Assembly (NCBI GenBank): GCA_914767715.1
Contig: OU612074.1
Span: 15,734,062 to 15,798,061, forward strand
Length of the DNA: 64,000 nucleotides
DNA from: Membranipora membranacea
Lineage: Eukaryota > Bryozoa > Gymnolaemata > Cheilostomatida > Membraniporidae
Reading direction: 5' to 3'
Positions 1-5,951 of the stretch are shown here, piece after piece. The notes beneath the pieces were generated by a model that had not been told where the DNA came from, did not search any database, and was given only the letters and a program-made list of their open reading frames with translations. Numbering within the stretch: position 1 is the stretch's first letter; every line of letters begins with the position of its first letter. A program made the position numbers and the translations under genes.

Positions 1-660
1 TTGGCTGAGTTTATTGAAATGTAGGTTTGGGTAAATTGCAGCTCAGGTTATGCCATTGATCAATCAAAAATTTTCTCAATGGCTTATCATTCTTGATATA
101 TCAACAATTAAAAACCATCGAGAAAATGTTCAGCTTATGAATATGATTAGGCCAAAAGGAAGTGATTTTATATTCTGTGATACTGAAGCGCAATCAGCAG
201 CACAAATTTTGATATAAGACACAGCTAGTTTTGTTAAGCATTGCCATGTACCCTTTTGGTTTCAAATTTCCATGAGCGACAGTATTTCTGGCGCTCATCC
301 TATATTTATTTTTTACAGCTGTTTTGTGAGATTGCTTGCCAAGTATGAATTTCAGCGCCAGTTGTGTGATTAGTGCTAGTGGTCGGTGAATAGTGAAGTG
401 GCATGTGATGGTGTGATGTTATTCACAAACTGCAGACGTGTTATTTAATTTCTATTTGACTTCCCCTGTAGCGATTAAAATATATTTTCAGAACTAGGGA
501 AAATACCGTTGCCCCTTACTATTATATAAGTTTTATTCGTAACCAACAGCCCTAGATCTCATGCGATTTCAGCTGCAGCAGTCTGCAAGAGCTGGCCAAA
601 CCAAACTATCTCATTTCAATGTGTGCTTTGCAACAGCAGGTTATCATACTGTATGAAATC
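1..660. other. AT-rich flank with no recognisable gene
   Basis: I see no long open reading frame, RNA gene, tandem repeat or transposon signature in this stretch. The composition is AT-rich and the sequence appears unique within the window, as expected for intergenic or intronic eukaryotic DNA. Confidence 0.5.
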
Positions 661-735
661 TAGCTCCTCCATATGCTGGCAGATAGGAGATGATATATTA
701 TGCAATCCCATATCTGCTAGCATATGGAGAAGCCA
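661..735. repeat. Hairpin-forming inverted repeat, 22-25 bp arms
   Basis: The arms at 664-685 and 711-732 are reverse complements over 22 bases with two differences, separated by a 25-base spacer. Read as plus-strand RNA, one difference (near 678) becomes a G-U wobble and the other (666) a C-A mismatch. The complementarity extends weakly to 661 and 735. The core of each arm contains CATATG. The result is one compact hairpin of about 72 nt. It could be a small foldback element or a small-RNA precursor; sequence alone does not decide. Confidence 0.6.
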
Positions 736-1142
736 AATTCTCCTTCTCGATTAACTTCAAATGTCTGGGTGCACCACCAGACATGAGCTCACTATTGGCA
801 GTTATGCTTTATACACTCGCGTTGCATTGAGTTACATCAACTTATAGTATAAGAACCTTTGTTCTCTGAAAGTGAGGTTATTCTTGACACATGCAACAAC
901 TAATTATTCTCTTGAAACAAACAAAAGAGAAATTACAGTCAATCAATGCGTTGAACACAATGTATGTTCTCATATAGTAATAATAGATCAATTTAAATGT
1001 AATCAGAGGTCCATGCTCAGCCATTCTCATATTGAGATTTTATGGGCAGAAATACGATGCGTGAAATGTTTAATTATAATAGAAGAAAGAAAAGGAAATA
1101 GAACTATTGTCACCACTACTACAGAGTTTTGTACTTTTTTTA

Positions 1143-1230
1143 GATTCATCAGAATTGAGTTATTTGTGTTTATAGTAGCAACACTCATGCTTGTACCAAG
1201 CACAGCAGCTTATTACTGCGATGGCGACAG
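1143..1230 (+). CDS. Candidate exon with a signal-peptide-like segment and a consensus splice donor
   Basis: An open frame runs through this interval and reads a basic stretch followed by a hydrophobic run (about IELFVFIVATLMLV), then small residues (PSTAA), then YYCDGD. This resembles a secretory signal peptide followed by the start of a mature Cys-containing protein. The frame stops just after 1230, exactly where CAG/GTGAGT gives a textbook 5' splice site (GT at 1231-1232). Upstream, a T-rich tract ending in TAG (near 1142) could be a 3' splice site. Alternatively the ATG near 1188 or an earlier start could make this a first exon. The frame stays open further upstream to 872, but only from a GTG. 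The protein is not recognised, and no partner exon could be joined in the window. The donor is the strongest evidence. Confidence 0.27.
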
Positions 1231-1304
1231 GTGAGTAAATTTAAATTTGTAGAAGTTTGGATCTGGGTACAAGCTGTGGCCCAGTTGTTTTCATATGTCT
1301 ATAT

Positions 1305-1321
1305 GGCTTGGCTTGGCTTGG
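1305..1321. repeat. Short GGCTT microsatellite
   Basis: The 5-bp unit GGCTT is repeated a little over three times in tandem. It is a minor simple repeat, downstream of the candidate splice donor. Confidence 0.7.
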
Positions 1322-1429
1322 TTAAAAGCTACTAAGGCCCTGATTTGACATCTGCAGCAGCTAATATCCAAAAATGGTTATAATGATTCAGCTACTGCAC
1401 AAATAATAACGTCCTAACTTTCCTCTATG

Positions 1430-1534
1430 CTATAGCTCTATAGCTCCATAGCTTCATAGCTCCATAGCTCCATAGCTCCATAGCTCCATAGCTCCATAGC
1501 TCTATAGCTCTATAGCTCTATAGCTCCATAGCTC
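1430..1534. repeat. 8-bp tandem repeat (TAGCTCCA)n
   Basis: About thirteen head-to-tail copies of an 8-bp unit, TAGCTCCA, with interspersed variants TAGCTCTA and TAGCTTCA. The CTCTA variants cluster at both ends, and the CTCCA form fills the middle. This is a short minisatellite with internal sequence variants. Each unit contains AGCT, so the tract is rich in 4-bp palindromes. No function is suggested. Confidence 0.9.
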
Positions 1535-2690
1535 TTTTTTAATTAATTTGATTAATTGATAAGATTAATTAAACAAATTTAATAGTTGTTTTTTCATCTT
1601 TTCCGGATCTGTGATCTATAGCCATTGATTCATACAAAAGCTCTTGTGTTCATTGTCTTAACTTCTCTATGTAATCCTAAGCTTTTGTAAGGGGTTGTAG
1701 AAGAAAACCCCAAAAATAATGTAAATTTTTAACTAGGTATTCTCACAATTGATATCGTCCTTTAACAAGGAGTGACAATGATAGTTTCATGAGTAATGGT
1801 TAAGTTTACTTTCATGGATATTCATGTAGAGTCTGACTTATTTGTAGAATTGGCTGAGCTCTGCATTCACAGACTCACTCCGGGATATGACAACAGCTTT
1901 CAAGTATGATAATAAAAGGCACAGTGAAAGGTAAACTACACTGAATCTACAGCATATATCCCTGAAATATTTAAACTGTTTTTATACGATTGCGGCAGTT
2001 TAATCCTATTCTCCTTTGGTTAAGTTAATAATTTGACACGCTATAGCGAGATAAATTTTCTTTTGAAAATTAATTGTTGTGACCAAGCTTCTGTGTCAAA
2101 CTGCGTTCATCATCGTGTTTAAATCCTCATCAAGAGTAAAGTCACATTGACCTTCCTAATTATCTTTTCTGGAGGTATTAAGCTTGATCGCAATTATCCC
2201 TTCTATCTTCGTTTCATTTCAATATCTGTCTTCCTGCGGGCTAGAGAGGAAGCAACTCCAAACTCCAAAAGCTTGCAGCCAAATGGATCATACTCAAACA
2301 ATAATGCTGTTTGGACGGCCGAAAGTCATTGTTATCTTCACCACAAAACCTAGTTGCATAAATCAGCGAAAGCAATAGTATTGACAGTTTTATCCTTCCA
2401 CATAGATACCGAAAGTTGTGTTTATAAAACTACCGGGAAACTTTTCATCCCTTCAGTTTTTCCCTTTTATCAGCTGAACAGCTATAATTATGACTAAATA
2501 TAATCGGCTCAAGTAGGTAGCGACATACCCACAATGCAATTTTAGACTGACACTCTAAGAATATAAGGACAATCTCACTTTTTTTGTCTTTGAGAAGGGG
2601 CTGGCCAATGTTTCGCGGTCATCAGATTTGTGATTATGTATTGTATGGCTCACACGTCCCGTTGATACAGCTGACACTTTATATTGTTTT
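1535..2690. other. AT-rich stretch with no recognisable gene
   Basis: Very AT-rich at the start (1535-1590, many TTAATT motifs). The only open frames are short, overlap each other in different phases and lack recognisable motifs (for example around 2147-2378). No RNA gene or transposon end was identified. Confidence 0.45.
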
Positions 2691-2701
2691 ATGTTCCCCA
2701 G

Positions 2702-2879
2702 ATTTGACAAACCAGGTGCTAAGACATACAACTGTTTTTCTGATGAAGACCACTTTATACACGATTTTCTCGAACATTGCCCTTCTGGTCGTCTTAGACA
2801 TATTAAATATCGCAGCACATGGGGCAAAGACTGTTTTCTGAGGCAAATGTGCATCACACTTAATGATATTCTTTTTTAA
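2702..2879 (+). CDS. Weak candidate exon after a splice-acceptor-like site
   Basis: A T-rich tract ending in CCCCAG at 2701 resembles a 3' splice site. Directly after it, a frame stays open for about 58 codons to a TAA at 2877-2879 and reads FDKPGAKTYNCFSDEDHF and onward, with a mixed, protein-like composition. No domain is recognised. Competing minus-strand frames cover the same interval, so coding status is uncertain. It might instead be part of a degraded retroelement, because a (TCAA)n tail-like tract follows about 95 bases later. Confidence 0.15.
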
Positions 2880-2970
2880 AACGTCCACAGTTCCATACAC
2901 TGGTAGCAAGCTCTTATTATGACAAAGTATATGCATCCATTTTTCGCAACATTTAATGTTTGTGATAGCT

Positions 2971-3000
2971 AATAAATCAATCAATCAATCAATCAATCAA
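2971..3000 (+). repeat. (TCAA)n microsatellite, possible retroelement 3' tail
   Basis: Six or more TCAA units follow an AATAAA-like motif (2971-2976). Non-LTR retrotransposon copies in animals often end in short tandem repeats like this, so the tract may mark the 3' end of an old, 5'-truncated insertion in plus orientation. No reverse transcriptase sequence is recognisable upstream, so the retroelement reading is only inference. Confidence 0.6.
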
Positions 3001-3110
3001 GACTCAGCCTAAGACAGTGGAACAACCAATAAAGTGTCTGCATCCATCATGGCAGGCGAGTAAGAGAAAGAAAGAACAACAATCAAAGCCGGGCCTAGTA
3101 ATAAGAAAAT

Positions 3111-3410
3111 GAATACATTTTAATGATGATGATTAATAAATGATATTGAAAAAGAAGATACCCACACAATGAAAGTATATCTTGTGTTTACATATGGAGC
3201 TGGAATGAATTGTTTTAGGTAACATCAATTAATTCAGCTTTGTCAATTATAACATAGAATACAAAACGAATTTTATAGTAGTACTAAGCAAAATTAATTA
3301 GTGTTGTTAGCAACACGCCACCTCCCGATCCAAAAGGGGACTTTGAATCATAATTCATCTAGGAGTAATGTGATGGTGTAATATGTAAATGTGATCGAAC
3401 AAGGACTGAA
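3111..3410 (+). repeat. 300-bp direct duplication, copy 1
   Basis: This segment is repeated immediately downstream. Shared landmarks in the same order are a GATGATGATTAATAAATGATA block (3124 and 3424), AGATACCCA(C/T)ACAAT, an AGCTGGAA(T/A)GAATTG stretch, TAGTACTA(T)TAAGCAAAA, GTTAGCAAC(A/T)CGCCACC and finally GATCG(A/T)ACAAGGACTGAA. The copies are clearly diverged, so the duplication is old compared with the satellite array. Copy 1 has no retrotransposon insertion and shows the empty-site sequence. Confidence 0.75.
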
Positions 3411-3480
3411 AATAAACTTTAACGATGATGATTAATAAATGATACTTTTATGAAAAAGTAGATACCCATACAATAAAAAC

Positions 3481-3511
3481 ATATATATATATATACATAT
3501 ATATATATATT
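3481..3511. repeat. (AT)n microsatellite
   Basis: A nearly pure AT dinucleotide tract with a single C interruption. It lies inside copy 2 of the 300-bp duplication and is absent from the matching place in copy 1. Confidence 0.9.
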
Positions 3512-3562
3512 AAGCTGGAAAGAATTGCTATACGTAACATCACTTTAACTTTCTCAATTATA

Positions 3563-3788
3563 TCCTCACCTCTCCTCACCTATCCTCACCCATCTCCGCT
3601 CTGTCCTGTTCGGGTAGCGGGTGCCTGCCATAGGCCTGGTTCTATCAAACTTCTCCATCTTATCCTGTCCTGAGCATCCTCTTCACTGAGGGAACAGGAT
3701 TGGAGATCCTTCCGGATAGTATCCTTCCATCCTTGCTTTGGGCGTCCCCGATTTCTCTTTCCTTCCACTCTCATCTCATGCACTCTTC
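3563..3788 (-). mobile_element. 5'-truncated non-LTR retrotransposon fragment (C-terminal tail of the reverse transcriptase ORF)
   Basis: On the minus strand, translation from about 3788 down to 3586 gives a basic tail containing VEGKRNRGRPKQGWKDTI, then a short helix-like region, then EEDAQDRIRWRSLIE. The pattern GRP(K/R)xxW, then DxI, then AxDRxxWR is characteristic of the extreme C-terminus of reverse transcriptase ORFs in animal non-LTR retrotransposons. After the stop the element ends in a roughly 10-bp tandem tail (GGTGAGGATA-like, 3563-3591 on the plus map). The catalytic reverse transcriptase and endonuclease domains are missing, so this is a short dead copy. Imperfect flanking copies of AATT(G)TATA look like a decayed target-site duplication. 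The exact clade cannot be decided from this piece. Confidence 0.75.
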
Positions 3789-3872
3789 TAATTGTATACC
3801 ATACAATAGAAAAAAACATGTTATAGTACTATTAAGCAAAAATAACTGTTATTGTTAGCAACTCGCCACCCG

Positions 3873-3886
3873 CCCCCCCCCCCCCC
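3873..3886. repeat. Poly-C homopolymer run
   Basis: A run of about 14 C, located where copy 1 of the 300-bp duplication has only CCTCCC. It is a likely length-variable tract. Confidence 0.85.
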
Positions 3887-3958
3887 ACCCATCTAAAAAT
3901 GCAGGCAAAGCGGATGATCTGAGCTAAGAGTAATATATGCGATCGTACAAGGACTGAA

Positions 3959-5006
3959 CTGTGATATTTCCATACTCCCCATTTCCTGCCAACGTTGCAT
4001 TATGGTCCACTCCAGGAATTGAGAGCCTGCTTATGACTTTTTCCTTTTTCCTCTCTCAACAATGTTTCCTTTCACTTTTAAGGAATGATATATTTGTTTT
4101 AATTTGTTATTTTTTGCTGGAATAGCACTCAGCTCTATGCGACCGTTGGATACGTGATTTTGTTGAATTTGTAAATACGGAGGATAACAGCAGCTGTTAG
4201 CGTTTGCATAATGGTATGAAATCATCTGCTCAATATGCTAATATTAGTGAAATAATAGCCTATGATTCTTTGATGTGGAGTACAAAAAAACCCATCCAAC
4301 AGATAACCATACTATGGCAAAAGAGGACATATCAATTTGCCAATAGAGCTGATTAAAATTATACCTTAGAGAGGGGCTGTCACAACTCTAGTTTCGAACT
4401 ATCTGTCTTGCCCCTTGTTGCATTTTAAGTAACCATTTTTATAATTGCACTCGTAAATTATGATGACATAATCTGATGAATAAAAAAGAGGTTAAGCTTT
4501 TCAGAGAGGATAAAAAAATTTGAGGCAATAAGCCTTTATTCATCCTCTTCTCGTTATATTAAGCAAATCACAATTTACAGCTAGCCATTGTTTAGTTGAG
4601 CCAAGCTCTAGCTAGCATAAAAGGACAAGGACAAACAACTGAATGCAAACGATCGGATGGGCTTCAATAGCTTGTCTTGATAAGGCTTTACCATAATCAT
4701 AATAGTATGGCATCCTATAGTTTCTACCTAATTTAGATTTGATGCTCGTGCGCAACGGATAAGCTGAATACTTTTTAACTCGCCAGATAGCCAGAAAGAG
4801 AGTATGTAACGGATTGATAAAGTAAGTTATCGCTGTGGGATTGTGCAGGTTGGACATTAAAAGTGGCATAACTGCCTGTTTAAATAATCGGGCTATACAT
4901 TCGAAGAAACTATCTTCCCGTTACATGTGTTATGCCCTATTACTCTAGCACCAATTTTGAAAAATTGACAAATTTTCACGAAAGTGGAGCAGTTCCCAGT
5001 ATAACA
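3959..5006. other. AT-rich stretch with no recognisable gene
   Basis: Only short open frames are present, including one of 85 codons on the minus strand (4612-4869) with no recognisable motif. A sequence near 4668-4688 (GCTTGTCTTGATAAGG) resembles the core of the palindromic stems described downstream. Nothing else stands out. Confidence 0.45.
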
Positions 5007-5057
5007 TGTCTTGACAAGCTTCATTCAGGGGGTGGGGGAGTCAAGCTTGTCAAGACA
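5007..5057. repeat. Perfect 15-bp inverted repeat (TGTCTTGACAAGCTT core)
   Basis: The arms at 5007-5021 and 5043-5057 are exact reverse complements, separated by a 21-base G-rich spacer (GGGGGTGGGGG). Each arm itself contains the near-palindrome CTTGACAAG. The same core recurs in the stem at 5189-5234, which suggests a small dispersed palindromic element rather than chance. Confidence 0.85.
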
Positions 5058-5188
5058 GCCACACCGCCGTAATGATGAATTGGCTAAGACCCGTAAACAA
5101 GCCTTGTCATACACCTCCTTTTTCTTATTTTGAGTAGTGCCTAACTGCCAAAACAACAAGTAGCCGATTAAATAGGCTACCCTGAATC

Positions 5189-5234
5189 TAGCCTGTCTTG
5201 ACAAGCTATTTTCGGTCCTTGTAAAGACAGGCTA
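5189..5234. repeat. 17-bp inverted repeat with the same TGTCTTGACAAG core
   Basis: The arms at 5189-5205 and 5218-5234 match as reverse complements over 17 bases with one mismatch, around a 12-base loop. The core is shared with the stem at 5007-5057. The outer sequence AGGCTACCCTG occurs both before (5174-5184) and after (5229-5239), framing the stem. Confidence 0.8.
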
Positions 5235-5469
5235 CCCTGCATCAATCTACATTGCTCCATGACATGCTTATTGGTACCAGTACGAGTCAGAGCTATATTG
5301 GTGATTTCAATGGGGTCAATATATAATCCTATGGTGACTATATTGATAAGCCTTAAATGAGCCAATGAGCATGAGGTAAATAGCTTGACCTAGTACCAAA
5401 TTTGTTGCACCCATCCTCAAATAAATGATAACTATGAGATGAATTCTTCTTTGAGGCTAAAAACATTGT

Positions 5470-5555
5470 GGGTGGGGCTTAGATTAAGATTAAGATAGGA
5501 TATACAGGGCTTGCATATATAAAATGAAAGAAAGGATAAGATAGTCACTAGTCAG
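5470..5555 (+). promoter_or_regulatory. Possible RNA polymerase II core promoter upstream of the satellite array
   Basis: TATATAAAA at 5516-5524 fits the TATA-box consensus. About 40 bases upstream is a GT/GC-rich element (GGGTGGGGC, about 5470-5478), similar to Sp/KLF-type sites. About 30-36 bases downstream lie TCACTAG and TCAGACAG, which could act as an initiator. Transcription from here would enter the first satellite unit and its 66-codon ORF (ATG at 5641) after about 90 nt. A short upstream ORF (5579-5611, ten codons plus stop) would come first. The flank is AT-rich, so a TATA-like match can arise by chance. Confidence 0.25.
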
Positions 5556-5568
5556 ACAGTCAGACAGT
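5550..5568. repeat. Short 8-bp direct repeat (AGTCAGAC)
   Basis: AGTCAGAC is present twice in tandem, followed by a third AGT, just downstream of the TATA-like element. It is a minor repeat that overlaps the possible initiator region. Confidence 0.8.
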
Positions 5569-5640
5569 AAAAGCAGGCATGAATCATGTAGTCGTTAACA
5601 AAGGATCTTGAAGGTTCATAGGCAGTATTCTGGAATTTGA

Positions 5641-5841
5641 ATGAGGCCAATGAGGCCATCAACTGGTCAAAGTTTGAAAGAATTGCGATGGCTTTTTAAT
5701 TTTTCACCCTGCCGTTTGGCATGTTTTTTTATGACAAAACTGGCCCTCGTTAAAAAAGTTGCAGCCGCCAAACTAAGAGGGCCAGCCCCAAACGGTTTTC
5801 AGTTCCTAAGTCAGCATGAAATTCCACACGGTATAGAGTAG
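5641..5841 (+). other. 66-codon ORF present in every satellite unit (first of 175 copies)
   Basis: The ORF begins ATG AGG CCA ATG AGG CCA and ends GGT ATA GAG TAG; an in-frame TGA directly precedes the ATG. The predicted peptide is basic. It starts MRPMRP, has a hydrophobic/aromatic middle with two Cys (WLFNFSPCRLACFF), a Lys/Ala-rich stretch (TKLALVKKVAAAKL) and a polar tail ending HGIE. I recognise no family. It recurs at +334 steps through 63757-63957. The copy at 12655 has lost its ATG (TTG). No copy has a premature stop or frameshift. The three class-defining changes within it are synonymous (unit positions 123, 126, 156), but rarer changes are mostly missense. The start context is weak and no polyadenylation signal lies in the unit. 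It is probably a passenger ORF. Confidence 0.3.
5711..5796 (+). other. Nested inverted repeats in each unit (potential stem-loop or cruciform)
   Basis: The outer arms GCCGTTTGG (5711-5719) and CCAAACGG(T/C) (5788-5796) enclose perfect 9-bp inner arms CTGGCCCTC (5740-5748) and GAGGGCCAG (5777-5785). The last base of the outer arm is the class-defining site 156: C gives a G-C pair and T gives a G-U pair in RNA. The structure is repeated in every unit. Occasional units break it (GAGGACCAG near 32834 and 54210, CTGACCCTC near 11753, CCAAATAGC near 28838), so strict conservation is not shown. Confidence 0.5.
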
Positions 5842-5925
5842 GTTAGGAGGAAATCTATTTTTTAAACTGGCTGTAAAAAACACCAAGGGTCCCCCCTTTG
5901 TTACTTTTTTAAATTTTAAAGTCGC

Positions 5926-5951
5926 TCTCATTTCTGTTCTATTTATCGTAG
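5926..5951 (+). other. Pyrimidine-rich tract ending in TAG in each unit (splice-acceptor-like)
   Basis: CTCTCATTTCTGTTCTATTT followed by ATCGTAG resembles a metazoan 3' splice site, with GATCTT as the would-be exon start. Variants at unit position 308 and nearby (ATCATAG, and ATAGTAG in the unit starting 6643) all keep the terminal AG. It recurs every 334 bp. No strong donor is visible in the unit: GAG TAG/GTTAGG and GCG/GTAAAA are weak candidates. Resemblance alone does not show splicing. Confidence 0.25.

Larger units (their letters stand above)
3411..3958 (+). repeat. 300-bp direct duplication, copy 2, interrupted by a retroelement fragment
   Basis: This is the second tandem copy of the preceding segment. 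It is longer because about 225 bp of retrotransposon sequence is inserted after CAATTATA (3555-3562). Compared with copy 1 it has also gained an (AT)n tract at 3481-3511 and a run of C at 3873-3886. It ends at the same GGACTGAA landmark as copy 1. Confidence 0.75.

Noticed and set aside
2147-2378. Two overlapping short open frames on the plus strand
   Set aside because: They occupy different phases of the same stretch with no motif; one or both must be chance, and neither has support.
2555-2984. Minus-strand open frames of about 100 codons
   Set aside because: They overlap each other and the plus-strand frame at 2702-2879, with low-complexity basic composition and no recognised domain.
4612-4869. 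85-codon open frame on the minus strand
   Set aside because: No recognisable motif, AT-rich context, no splice or promoter support; a frame of this length is expected by chance.
5177-5365. 62-codon minus-strand open frame
   Set aside because: It runs through the palindromic stem at 5189-5234 and shows no protein-like motif.
5711-5796. CENP-B box or other known centromere-protein motif
   Set aside because: No match to the CENP-B box consensus was seen in the unit; the centromere idea rests only on array form and unit length.
5847-5856. Shine-Dalgarno-like AGGAGG after the ORF, suggesting a bacterial origin
   Set aside because: No ORF starts suitably behind it, and the flank shows eukaryotic features (splice-like sites, non-LTR retroelement, microsatellites).
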